Shown piece by piece: positions 41,039 through 50,919 of a DNA stretch of 64,000 nucleotides (position 1 is the stretch's first letter; each line of letters begins with the position of its first letter). The notes below the pieces were generated by a model. The model made no database searches and was not told where the DNA came from. It saw only the letters and a list, made by a program, of their open reading frames with translations. The translations under genes and the position numbers were made by a program. The DNA is taken from the NCBI GenBank assembly GCA_009746045.1, contig RPFO01000080.1, positions 11,570,467 to 11,634,466 on the forward strand. The letters are read 5' to 3'. The stretch is from Mesostigma viride. Its lineage: Eukaryota; Streptophyta; Mesostigmatophyceae; Mesostigmatales; Mesostigmataceae.

Positions 41039-43942
41039 CACGAAACAAGGACAGCGCACCGACAGAGCACAGTGCCAGCCTCGACCGCTCCCCTCTGCGC
41101 CTGGGGGCGCACATTCTCTGCGACCGCCTGAAGGAACTCGATGCCCCGTGCGCGACAGATGGCGTGCATCGGGTCGCCCAGGGAACGTGCGTCCACAGTG
41201 CCCACCGCCGCGGATGGCAGCAGCGGGGTGAACAGGAAGAAGTTCTGGGGGCTTACCTGCGGTGCATGCATGGGTTGACCCAGAGTCACAATGAATTAGG
41301 TAATGGGATGTCACTATTATAGGAGCAGCGGGGGTCACTATAGGAGCAGCGGGGGTCACTACAGGAGCAGCGGGGGTCACCATAGGAGCAGCGGGGGTCA
41401 CCATAGGAGCAGCGGGGGTCACTATAGGAGCAGCGGGGGTCACTAAAGGAGCAGCGGGGTTCACCATAGGAGCAGCGGGGGTCACTATAGGAGCAGCGGG
41501 GGTCACCATAGGAGCAGCGGGGGTCACCATAGGAGCAGCGGGGGTCACTATAGGAGCAGCGGGGGTCACTATCGGAGCAGCGGGGGTCACTATAGGAGCA
41601 GCGGGGGTCACTATAGGAGCAGCGGGGGTCACCATAGGAGCAGCGGGGGTCACCATAGGAGCAGCGGGGGAAAAAAGAAAAAACTCTGAGAACTTGCCTG
41701 CGTGCCGTTGAGGCGCGATCATGGTCAAGTACGGGCTCATCCCATAATCAGGATTGTAGCACTACAAGTAGTCAAGTGGTCAAGTAGTATTAATAACAAC
41801 ACTATAACTCCATAATAACAACACTAGCATTGCATAGTAGTCAATAAAACATAATATACGTCAGTAAGGCATCAAAACCATCCCCGCAACAGTGAAGCAT
41901 TCGCCACTAGGCTTTGCCAACGCAAGGTGAACAGGAGCCCCGTGACGCAGCCATGCAATTTTAGTTCAGCATGTGCAGGCTTCATAACCGTGCTACATGA
42001 TCTCCCAACGGAGTCATGTTATCATTAAATCATAACGTGGCGCATGATCAAGAATGAAGAAACACGCCCCCATTGTCGACCCCAGCAAACCTGGTCAACC
42101 GCTGCACCGTATAGTCAGGATGAAGTGATTGCTGTTGGGGCAGCCATTGTGACGCCGCGTTCGTGTGGCGGCAGCCAGTCACAGATAGTTACTACGTGGG
42201 AATGGGCCAAGTCCTCCCAAGCTCACCATGATGATCTCGAACATTTTCCGCGCTGCCTTGCTCAGGTGGGTGATGAAGGAGACGGCAGCCCAGCCGGAGC
42301 CCAGAACGACCACCCTGCAGGGTGCCGGGTCGGGGGTACGATGCGAGGATCGGGCAAGCCAGTTGAGGGGGAGTGAGAGACGGCGGGAGGGCCCGGACAT
42401 TGACAAGAGAGAGAGGGGGAAAGGGGGGGATGCAGGGGAGAGGGTGGTAGGGGTGCGGGATGGCAAGGAAAAGCGTGACAGGGAGGGGCAATTGGAAGAG
42501 AGAGGCTAACAGAGGACGTGGGAGCGGCACTGAAAAAGAGAGAGGGGTTGTGGTACAAATAGGAGATCAAAGTAGAAGAGAAAAAGGTGAGAGGAGGGGA
42601 GGCTGAGGGTTATTATAGATAAGATAGTAGAGCATGCTCGTATGCTACTAAGTACTCTCATTCATAAGAACATTCATAAGAACATGAATGACGTCTTGAT
42701 AGATAAGGCGGTAGAGACTATGCTTGTATGCTACCAAGTACTCATTCATAAGAACACGAATTATTACCATCTCGGTACATGGTTCCTCGATGTATGTGAA
42801 CGTGGGGGCATGCGGCATGCTATGCTAGTTCGCTTATACAGGGTGCTGCTAGGGTGCTAAAATGGTATTGTCTGCATGATAGGGCAGCTACTTTCTGAAT
42901 GACAGGGCAGGATCGGATAGGGCAGCAATGCTTGTGGTTCCTTGCATGCTATCATCATGTGCCGCAATTTTCTGCATGATAGGGCAGGGGGGGAGGGGGA
43001 GGATAGGAGCTATCATCCTGTGCTGGCTCGTACAACACTGAGCATCCTGAACTGTACCAGCACGCAGACCCAAAATAATTGCAGCCCAGCCTCTTGGCAC
43101 AATCAGCTGGCTAGCCAGTTTTCCAAGGATGCGATGAGGCCAATGCCAGCGCTCATGCGAGTGGTCTGAAGACTTTCAGGAGCTAATTAATTACCGCTCT
43201 GCATCCTGGATGGGTTTGCTATCTCCCAGCATAGACATCGCCAGTCTAGGCTTTGCGAGGGTGCCACCAACCAGAGGGCGCAGACACCTGGAGGGCATTG
43301 AGGGGTCGGTTTGCCAGGATCTAGGTAAGATGTGCAATTAGGGTTACAAAGGGCAAGCACCGAGACCAGAAGGGGCGCTTGCAGGTTAGGATAATCGTGG
43401 GGCTGGTGCACGACGGTCTAGTACTCATGGTGCGAGTAAAGGGGGTCCATCTCTGGGGAACCGTGATGTCGATACAGGACTGTTAGCAATTGCAGGCCAG
43501 TTTGCATGCATTAGCACAGACCAGCCAGGATCTGCACAAGCGGAGATCTTGCTAACCTTGGCCGGGGGCCGAGTCGCGCAGGAAGGGGCGCGTGATCAGG
43601 GCGCAGTTCGCCGGCGGAAGGTGCCGGATCATGCTTCTTGGGTGCCTTGTCAGGGTTTACTACCGCGTCGGCTGTGCCCAGGGGTGGTGCCGCGGTCGAC
43701 AATTCTTTGGCGACAATTGCTTTTGAAAACGAGGTGGGTCCCCTTTGTGCATCATGCCCATGAAATCCAGTGTTTGAGCATGCTTGCCGAGACACCACGT
43801 CGAGAAGAGGCTTGTTGGGTAACCGAGAAACAAAGGCATCACTGCACGGAAACCAACGGAGAGACTTGGAGGCGTGCAGACTCCCGGAACTAGGGCATCC
43901 CAGCCTTGTCAAAAGGGACGTGACTGCGATTGACCGCGACAT
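33105..43942 (-). CDS. Type II NAD(P)H:quinone oxidoreductase (NDH-2), 10 exons
   Basis: Alternative NADH dehydrogenase: moves electrons from NAD(P)H to quinone without pumping protons, on a mitochondrial or plastid membrane. Exons with GT/AG borders: 43942-43557, 42314-42227, 41256-41060, 40065-39816, 39431-39272, 39082-38921, 36722-36569, 34881-about 34600, about 34495-34266, 33546-33105 (stop). All phases agree except in exon 4, where a G9 run needs one more base. Motifs in order: Ser/Arg-rich presequence (MSRSIAVTSLLTRLG), FAD site RVVVLGSGWAAVSF, SPQNFFLFTPLLPS, LDYDYAVLAVGA, NAD site FVVVGGG...GVELAAEM, LLNTYDMKISAYTAHKF, PYGLCVWSTGNGPAPLTK, REFGLGDMC, FPATAQVAAQQG, then YLAQQFN, and the C-terminal membrane-binding end FQYRHMGSFAYVGDN to FGRDIGG. 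The linker in exons 8-9 is long and Ser/Asn-rich; its exact splice borders are not settled. Start chosen at 43942; an in-frame ATG lies at 43969. I see no EF-hand. NDA versus NDB type is undecided. Confidence 0.93.
34150..34200. repeat. Partial copy of the exon 9 end in its downstream intron
   Basis: CCTCCCTTGGTCTTGCACCA and CCTGCACGGTTGC resemble CCTCCCTTGCTGCGCCGCCA and CCTGTGCGGTTGC at the end of NDH-2 exon 9 (34266 onward). Likely an old duplication of the exon end. Confidence 0.5.
35436..35790. repeat. 33-bp tandem repeat, about 11 copies (NDH-2 intron 7)
   Basis: Unit TCATATGACAACCGTGGCAC followed by ATGTGACAAGTAA, with few changes between copies. Because 33 is divisible by 3 it yields false ORFs on both strands. 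Confidence 0.95.
36240..36540. repeat. Copies of the exon 7 end and splice donor in NDH-2 intron 7
   Basis: CACCTTGATCAGGCTGGCCTT at 36247-36268 in short form, and CACCTTAATCAGGTTGGCCTT near 36492-36513, repeat the last codons (ANLIK) and donor of exon 7 (36569). Flanking ACTGAGTCAAA is shared as well. Confidence 0.7.
37146..37270. mobile_element. Palindromic MITE, second copy (125 bp), GGCTC target duplication
   Basis: Ends AGTTAGGTTAATATTGTG and CACAATATTAAGCTAACT; imperfect palindrome with internal deletions relative to 13332-13537. GGCTC flanks both sides (37141-37145 and 37271-37275). Lies in NDH-2 intron 6. Confidence 0.9.
37285..38725. repeat. 68-bp tandem repeat, about 21 copies (NDH-2 intron 6)
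   Basis: Unit begins CTGAAAGGAGCGTGGCACAT and contains TAGTACCACTAGTAGTAAAT and CATGGGTTAGCGCATGGA. Copies vary at a few fixed positions (GCGT/GCAT, CATC/CTTC, GTAG/GAAG), giving higher-order variant patterns. The longest minisatellite in the window. Confidence 0.95.
39829..39837 (-). other. G9 run in NDH-2 exon 4 with frame break
   Basis: The conserved VVVGGG of the NAD-binding site is coded across nine G. The exon needs ten G for the reading frame to reach the donor at 39815 and join exon 5 (GVELAAEM). As assembled, the frame stops at 39818-39816. Confidence 0.8.
40310..40552. repeat. 34-bp tandem repeat, about 7 copies (NDH-2 intron 3)
   Basis: Unit TATGTGTCGTAGTATGGATA followed by CTTTTGGAAACAAA. 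Nearly identical copies; source of long false ORFs on the minus strand. Confidence 0.95.
40940..41037. repeat. (TC)n/(CA)n microsatellite (NDH-2 intron 3)
   Basis: About 40 bases of TC repeat followed by about 38 bases of AC repeat, just past the donor of exon 3. Confidence 0.95.
41310..41672. repeat. 21-bp tandem repeat, about 17 copies (NDH-2 intron 2)
   Basis: Unit ACTATAGGAGCAGCGGGGGT plus C, with variation ACTATA/ACCATA. In-frame length gives a false ORF of PAAPIVT repeats on the minus strand. Confidence 0.95.
42000..42045. repeat. Dispersed CTCCGTTGGGAG element (reverse copy)
   Basis: Reads TGATCTCCCAACGGAGTCAT followed by A/T-rich bases, the complement of the copy at 28386-28440. Confidence 0.6.
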
Positions 43943-45640
43943 GTTACATGATCCCCGGCCCCAATTCACATTCCACAGCTACCAAGTTGCTCCATCGCGA
44001 AATCTGCAGGTGGCTGTACTTCTTATGTTATACCACACGTGCAGCCATATTAACTACCGACCTTGCTGTATAAGACCACGGGGATAAAGCTGACCAATGC
44101 GTAAAATTTTGCGAAATTTGCGTTGGACGCCGATCCTTTCCGCAAGAGCGTTTTGCCGCAACCGACGTCTAACTGGGCCCTGCAACCAGAAGCGAAAAGC
44201 TAGGGCTGATTGACGGTGAGCAAAATTTGTGGGCTTGTCTTCGCAGTTCGCAAGATCTCGGGCTGTCCTTCGTCGTTACCGCACGCCCTAGCTGCCACGC
44301 GGCGAACATTGGAGAGGACAAACGAGATCTCGCTTTGGGATAATTGTTTTTGCTGCCGGTCGTCACAATCTCGGCGAGCAGCGACTCCTACGTGGCACAG
44401 GACGCGACCGCGCATCGGTGAGCTGACTTGTCACGCAGCGAGGCTGGTTTCACCCCGCCAAATTTTCCCTCTTTGCTGCATGCTGTCCCAGTACGCGGCA
44501 CAAGAACAAGGGGCTTGCGGGTTGGTAAAGAGTTTTCAGTACGTGTAAGAAAACCAACAAGGCCATGGTTCGGCCTGCATATCTACGTAACAAGACCTGC
44601 CTGCAGGTCTTGGGCCTTGGAAACTTCCGGCCGTAACGGGCCCGGGCCCGCACAGCCCAGATGAGCTGTCTTATCACTATGTTTTGGCAAGGTTAATTAT
44701 ATGGGAAGCTGACGAGAAAGCCGCCTCGTTTTACAGCAAGGGATTGGCAATACATATCGGCCGTACAGGAGGCCGCATCACCGCGATGCATGGGCAGGCG
44801 GACGGACGCCCATCGCCTAAGCACAGGAAAATGGTGCGTGACACGCAAGGACTGCATATGCCTGCATATGTCTACTCGTCCACGACAGGCATTGCTTTCC
44901 ATTTCGGACATCGCCGGTCTCAGCTGCAGCTGCGTTCGTCAAGCAGTGCCGCATGGAGGAGAGCACCAGGTGCGAAGCTTTGTTTGGTTCCGCGTAAACG
45001 TGTCCTAATTCTGTAAATTTGAAAATGGCACATGGGACACGTGCTTTGTTTGAATGATGAACGCGATTGCACGTCCGGCTTGGCATTGGGAAACCTGACT
45101 AACGTACCCATTACCTATGATCGAAAATCCTTTTGCAAGCAGACCGGGCCCTGGCATCTCGGCAATAGATGTTGGCCATAACAGCAGGCAGCATTACGAC
45201 ACGAACTCTTGCATACAAATCGTCGGCACACTACGTTTGATTCACAATGACACGTAATGGTCCGTGCTCACATTCGGGCTTCGGCCGCAATCGACGCTCA
45301 TATACTCCCGTGGCTTTGTGTACCGGTCACTACTAGCCCGGATGGTGAATTGATGTGCTATTTGATGCCAACTACCATCACCGCTTCGTCCTTTGTCACC
45401 AGCCAACCTGTGCATGTTGCCTGATAGGTCATCCTCAGACGCATGAAGTCTGCCGCATAAAACCCACCATGTTGCATGCAATTGTGGAATGCGGTTGGCA
45501 AACGGTTATGAATGCACGTTGGATGGTCAGCCCTGCACATCTGTTGCTAACATGCGTAACCTAACCAAGTCTAATCTTTGCCGTGATCTTTATCTATCCA
45601 TTTGCTTGAATAACCGCACTGCCTGATCCACCACACACAC
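43943..45640. other. Intergenic region between divergent genes
   Basis: Upstream of NDH-2 (minus strand) and of the plus-strand gene at 45889. No supported gene. It should hold the two promoters, but I see no clear TATA or other element I would call. Confidence 0.4.
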
Positions 45641-45659
45641 ATGTGCACACGCCCCCCCC

Positions 45660-45785
45660 CCCCCCCCAAAGACACAACCACCCACAATCCCACGACCACC
45701 CACAAGCCCACGACCACCCACAAGCCCACAACCACCCACAAGCCCACAACCACCCACAAGCCCACAACCACCCACAAGCCCACCA
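45660..45785. repeat. 18-bp tandem repeat, about 7 copies
   Basis: Unit CACAACCACCCACAAGCC. Directly upstream of the plus-strand gene at 45889, so it may be its 5' untranslated region or promoter. Confidence 0.9.
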
Positions 45786-45888
45786 CACCTTTCATCCTAT
45801 CCCCCAACCCCTCGGCCACAACTGTCCCCACGTCTTCCACACTGCCAGCCCCGAGCGACGTCGTCAGCACCCGGACCTCGTCTCAGCG

Positions 45889-46785
45889 ATGGCGTGTGCG
45901 CCTGGGAGTCCCCAGGGGACGGATGACAGCGATAACAACAGCCAACCACCCGGGTTCTCCCCTCCCGAGGGCTCCCCTCCTGACTCCCCCCCGCCCACAC
46001 CAGCACATCCCCAGACGCGGCGCAAGCGCCCGCTTTGGTTGAAATCGTTGCTCGTTGCGGGATCCTTGTCCCTCGTGGTCGCCGTGACCTCAGGGCGGCT
46101 GCTGCGCGCCTTCCTCGGCCCGCAGCAGCGGCACCCGCAGGTGACGTACAGCGGGCGTGTGGGGGGTCAGAGGGGGCGGGCGCAAGCGCAAGAGCCGCCG
46201 TCGGCACCCCCGCCATCCGATGGGGCACCTGCGACGCCTTCGATGAGCGCTCGAAGGAGGGATGAGGCGGGGAGGGACGGTAACGAAGATCATAACACCG
46301 ATAACAGCAGCAGTAGGGCTGTGGTGTTGGTGCACGGTCGGCAGGACTGGCTGGGCTGGCTGGCTCGCAAGATGTGGACCATGAGCGGCGTGATCGAGTT
46401 TGGGGATGGCATACGCAACTATGTGTTCGACCTACGCAAGCTGCTGGTGGGGGGGCCGGGGCAGCTCCGCATCACGATGGGTGGGGAGGAAGCCCCCCCC
46501 GTGGCGGGGGGGGATCCCGAAGGTGATTCTGCTGATAAGGGCGAAGGTGCTGATGCTGGCGAAAACAATGGAGATGAGGCGGATGAGGGTGGTGATGGCC
46601 GCGGAGGTCCCACCGTGGCTCCGCAGGGCAACTCCTTCCGTCGTGATGATGGCCACGATGATGACCGTGGCGCTGGCGGTGAGCGGAGGCAGGAGGGCGG
46701 CACGGGGCGCGGGGGGAGGGACGGCGGGAGGGATGGCGGACCTCGCAGCCCTAGGGCAGACGAAGGTGAGCGCAGCAGTGCCTAG
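45889..46785 (+). CDS. Unrecognised protein with one predicted transmembrane segment
   Basis: ATG at 45889 (MACAPGSPQGTDDSDN) chosen because the ORF upstream is a tandem repeat. Pro/Ser-rich N-terminus, then a basic stretch RRKRPLWLKS and a hydrophobic segment LLVAGSLSLVVAVTSG (residues about 46-62), a disordered part, a short conserved-looking block VVLVHGRQDWLGWLARKMW and MSGVIEFGDGIRNYVFDLRK, and an acidic, Gly-rich tail. A GTGAGC donor-like site lies at about 46677, so the last part may be intron and the gene may continue to 50919. No family recognised. Confidence 0.5.
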   Translation: MACAPGSPQGTDDSDNNSQPPGFSPPEGSPPDSPPPTPAHPQTRRKRPLWLKSLLVAGSLSLVVAVTSGRLLRAFLGPQQRHPQVTYSGRVGGQRGRAQAQEPPSAPPPSDGAPATPSMSARRRDEAGRDGNEDHNTDNSSSRAVVLVHGRQDWLGWLARKMWTMSGVIEFGDGIRNYVFDLRKLLVGGPGQLRITMGGEEAPPVAGGDPEGDSADKGEGADAGENNGDEADEGGDGRGGPTVAPQGNSFRRDDGHDDDRGAGGERRQEGGTGRGGRDGGRDGGPRSPRADEGERSSA

Positions 46786-46799
46786 GATAGGAAAATCCA

Positions 46800-46978
46800 G
46801 CCTTCCAATAGAGGGATAATAGAGGGATAATAGAGGGATAAATAAAGAGGGATAATAGAGGGATAAATAAAGGGGGATAATAGAGGGATAAATAAAGGGG
46901 GATAATAGAGGGATAAATAAAGAGGGATAATAGAGGGATAAATAAAGGGGGATAATAGAGGGATAAATAAAGAGGGAG
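46800..46978. repeat. About 26-bp tandem repeat (GGGATAATAGAGGGATAAAT), about 7 copies
   Basis: Built from GGGATAATAGA and GGGATAAATAAA units. Followed at 47015-47130 by three copies of an about 48-bp unit (AATGGAGGGATGTTGCAC, then CTACTAGGAAAGCTGGAT). Confidence 0.9.
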
Positions 46979-47134
46979 ACAAGTCCAATAGGGAAGCGAA
47001 ATCCAGCCCTTGTAATGGAGGGATGTTGCACTACTACTAGGAAAGCTGGATGGACCACTACTAATGGAGGGATGTTGCACAGCTACTAGGAAAGCTGGAT
47101 CCACCACTACTAATGGAGGGATGTTGCAAGACAG

Positions 47135-48384
47135 GAGATTGCCTTGAGGCCTGAGAAGCGGTTGGCGTTGGGTGGGTGATGGTTTGTGGGTAATGGGTGG
47201 CAAGGCTACGAAGATGGTTTTGGGGGCGCATTGGACGGGTGGGCTATATCGGCGAGAGAGGCAGGAGAAGGATGGGGGGAGAGAGGGATGGGGGTTTTGG
47301 TGGGTGAGGGTGAGGGCGTGGGAAGGGTGGGAGCAATGGCGTGCGTGTTGGGGGGGTGCATGTCAGGATTGGGATGACAAGAGGGAGAGTGCAGTGTTCC
47401 AGGAGAAGAGCTAGGGCAAGTTCCCTGCTCAAAAGACCTCTCATCGTTGTTAGATTGCGATCAATAAAGATGTGAGGGACGGCAAAGGGCTCTTACAAGA
47501 AGCTCTGCTGCGTTGTATACTGGGCAATGTATACTGGGCAACGTAGACCGGGCTCTGCCTGGGCGCAGTGGCTACCGCGTCTTCCAGGCTTGCACGCTTG
47601 TAATCGTTTGTTATGTGCTGGTGCTTCCCAGCTCTTTCGGCTGTGGGAATGCGCCCCCTGGCAGTGCTTACGTCACATCAGTTTTACTTCCTGGTGTTCA
47701 TGGCACTCAGCCACTGCCCTGGTGTTCATGGCACTTAGCCACTGCCCTGGTACGATCCTTTCAAGGGAGAGGGGAGTGGCATGCGAAATGCCACAAAGCG
47801 GGCGGCATTCAAATCGGATGTGCATGGTTTGTGTAGGAGTAGGTACGGCTCATCCCGCAACATGACATTTGTAATGTCATGTGATGCCTCGCAATCGAGG
47901 CTAATGCCGTGAGAGCTGCACTAGCTTGTCCTGAGTGCTGCTGTCGACCGCTGCACTCCTGTGCTCGTTTGGCACCTCATGTAGCCCGTTCGGTATTTAG
48001 CTGCCTTCCATATAACCACCCCCTGCCACTTAGTCTAATCCCTGGTGTCCAGACAGACAGCACATTACGAATCTTTTCGCGTACCTTTTTAGAAAGATGC
48101 TGTAAAGAACACTGTTAATGTTACACTATGCCGCCTTCAGCCTAAATAGCTCTTTTCGCCCGGTCAACCGCAGCTGCCGTCGTGTAACACGGTCACTTTG
48201 AATGATCGATAGAGCCAAGCAGCGGAGTGGATTGTGCACTAGTCGGCTGCTGGCATGCGCGACCTTCTTCTCCACCATCCGCAGTAAAGGCATTCCAAGC
48301 TCCCATGGCGTCCCGAGGAGGCGCGCTATTCATGACGAAAATGGATGGCTCTGGGAGGAGGAAACGTGTAACCCTCTTAAGGCA
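47135..48384. other. No supported gene
   Basis: Purine-rich 47170-47420, then mixed sequence with a short doubled motif (GTGTTCATGGCACT at about 47694 and 47720). If the plus-strand ORFs at 45889 and 48722 belong to one gene, this is intron. Confidence 0.4.
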
Positions 48385-48540
48385 TAGTTGGCCTCTCTTA
48401 AGGCATAATGACCCTCTTAAGGCATAACTAGCCTCTCTTGACATAGTAAGCCTCTCAAGGCACAATAAGCCTCTCAAGGCACAATAAGCCTCTCAAGGCA
48501 CGATAAGCCTCTCAAGGCATAATAAGCCTCTCTTGAGGCA
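48385..48540. repeat. 19-bp tandem repeat, about 7 copies
   Basis: Unit CTCTCAAGGCACAATAAGC with variants CTCTTAAGGCATAA and CTCTTGAGGCATAA. Confidence 0.9.
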
Positions 48541-48721
48541 TAAAGCAAAGCTGGTGGTTAGCTTGGTATTTCCGGGCACCTCGTGTGCTCGTATATACTC
48601 CTTGGCACCCAGGTTCTCATATAAGCTCCTAGGTGTGTTCTCGTCACGTATGGTACCCAAGTTTCCAGCTCATGTCCAGCTCATGTTCATGTTCATGTTC
48701 AAGTTGTCGTGTGGTACCTGC

Positions 48722-48997
48722 TGTCAGCGGTGCCCGGTAGGATTGCCCGGCCTGCACGGCTTGGATCGTATGTGTGACTACGTGACGTGGCGTGCAGAGC
48801 AAGGCCAGATGGACCCTCAGGGTGGGCCCCGCGGTGCCACCACCCCTGCAGATGTCATCCCCGCGGCATCTTTCTCCGTTCCAGGGCTCCCCCTCACGGA
48901 GTTGGAGCTGTTTGTGCACCGTGGCGACAGCAGAGGTCTTGTGGGCATCGCCGCCGCAGATGCTGGCCAGGAGGCACCGTTCTGGGAGAAGGGCTGA
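48722..48997 (+). CDS. Possible exon or small ORF, plus strand
   Basis: Open frame reading GLPGLHGLDRMCDYVTWRAE, then QMDPQGGPRG and ELELFVHRGDSRGLVGIAAA, ending TGA at 48997. Composition is coding-like but no domain is visible and the strand is not certain; the minus strand is also open in part. Confidence 0.3.
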   Translation, partial: CQRCPVGLPGLHGLDRMCDYVTWRAEQGQMDPQGGPRGATTPADVIPAASFSVPGLPLTELELFVHRGDSRGLVGIAAADAGQEAPFWEKG

Positions 48998-49349
48998 GTA
49001 CGCACCCACGCATGCAACAGCATTCATTCGGAGTTTGCAAGTTTCGTCTTGTCGAGCATGTGCAGTCAGGGAGTAGCATGGGCGGGAGCTATGCAGCTAG
49101 CAAGCGCAGGCAAAGCCTGGTATGAGGCGGCGGAGGGCAAGAGGTTTGGCCTGGCAAGCCACCTGTTTCCCCCTAGCAAGTTTTCCTGACTGGGCGACAC
49201 CCTTTCCTTTTCCTTGAGTGCGGGTGTCTCTGTGTTGACCAGCGGACAGCCCCCACTTTTTTTCTTTTAGAGTGACCCCCATGACAGAAATCTTCCAACC
49301 AATGGCACCAGGTGACGGATGTCAAGGCATACGAGCCGATGAGCTGTGT

Positions 49350-50249
49350 ACAGTCATTCACGCCTTAAGTTGGGTTGGCATAGGTTGGGTTCGCGCCTGA
49401 AGTTGGGTCGCAGTTGGCTGCATGGCGAACCCAACTTAAGGCTGATGGCTGTACTAGCAAAAGCCCAACTTAAGGCGTGAATGGGCTTCTTGCTTGTGGC
49501 ATTGTTTTTGACTGCTGCGACTTATGGGTGGTCGCCAACCCGCGCCACCCAACACTTGAGTCAAAACCTATAATTCACTGCGGATCTTGGTCACTGCGAT
49601 TGTCTATGAACGGGCTCAAGGCAGCGGCCTGCCGTTTGGCCACCTGGCCACTGCAATATGGCCATGGTCAGCCTTTTGAACGGCTATGGCCTTCTTGTCA
49701 TAATGAGGGTTGCTGCGCTCTCTGACATGGCGACATATTTCGCCGGGATCAGCAACGTTGTTGGCATTCACGTGCAAACCGTTCACCGTTATTAGACGTG
49801 TCCTGGTGATAGTGGGCATGGACGGGATTGCTGTTTGCGTCGATGCTGGGAAGTCGAGGCTAGAGGGTAAATAGCCACTGACTGCGCCTCTTCCCGACTC
49901 TTCGTGCGGCTCTTACCGCCAAATGACAATTACTCATAAAACGTCATGCCCTATGTAGCACACCAAGTTTAGGCAGTTTTTGCTAGCATGGTGGGGTGCT
50001 TCCGTCACCTGCCTACAGCCGGTTTGATGACTTGCATCCAAGATTCGACCTGAAATACGACCTTGGGGGTGAATTCTTTAGTGCAGTTCGATCGGCCTTG
50101 ACGAGAGCTATCAAAAGACACCCTAAAGTCCATCAGCAGGGCTGGGGGTCGCAAGGTATGGTAACTTAATGCCTTAAGTTGGGTTCACGCCTTAAGTTGG
50201 GTCGACCCGAAGAAACCCTCGAACCCAACTTAAGGCGTGAATGACTGTA
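49350..50249. mobile_element. Foldback/MITE-like element with CAGTCATTCACGCC ends and TA flanks
   Basis: Left end TACAGTCATTCACGCCTTAA and right end ending TTAAGGCGTGAATGACTGTA are inverted copies. The flanking TA and the CAGT start fit Tc1/mariner-type elements. Further inverted copies of CCTTAAGTTGGGTT lie inside at 49393-49453, 49460-49482 and 50167-50205, so smaller foldbacks are nested at both ends. No transposase seen in between. Confidence 0.7.
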
Positions 50250-50599
50250 CTTACATAGAACCGAACATCTTGTTTCGGATTCCATACTAGCTTGATTTCA
50301 TCAAAGACTCGAAATGCCATGGTCCACTCGGCCAAAAGACGTTTCTCCCACCTCCTACTGCTGTGGGGTGGGTGCGGTGGGTCACTTTCTTGTGCTGCAA
50401 CCACTCTTATGCTCGTGTTGCGTCAGCCGTCAGGTACAAGGAAGGGCAAGGCTTCTCTTGTCCTGCGCTCACCACCCATAGGAGCCTCTACAATGTCCTT
50501 GTAAACATATCCACTTCCTCCCTTTGGATTTTCTTGGGACTGATCTCTGGCATGCTAGTAACTGTCCGCCTTGCTCATAAATTGTTTGTGTTGCGTCAG

Positions 50600-50919
50600 G
50601 CACAAGAAAGAGCAAGGGGGACGACGCGAGCGCTTCCCAGGACTCCAGCGCTTCCTCCCCCAGGCCAGACAACCCATCCACCAACGGATCAGCCAAGGGA
50701 AAAGGCGTAGTCAAGGAGACACCCTCCCCTGTGCAGGAGGCTGCGTTGTCATCTACGTCGTCATCGTCCTCCTCTTTCTCGTCATACGACACCTGTCCCG
50801 AAGGTGGTGAAGTGGACTCCCACCAGCGGGACGTGCCCACGTACAGGGTCAGCGAGGCGGCACCGGTGCGCTCCATGTATGATGCCCACCGCGTGCCGAA
50901 GCAGCGTGTGTACCTGTAA
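50600..50919 (+). CDS. Probable last exon of an unrecognised plus-strand gene
   Basis: Acceptor TTGCGTCAG ends at 50599; open frame to TAA at 50919. Low-complexity Ser run (STSSSSSSFSSYD) and a conserved-looking end YRVSEAAPVRSMYDAHRVPK, then QRVYL. A degraded copy of the acceptor and exon start is found at about 50418-50460. The minus strand also has an ORF here (50469-50975) and cannot be fully excluded. Confidence 0.45.
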
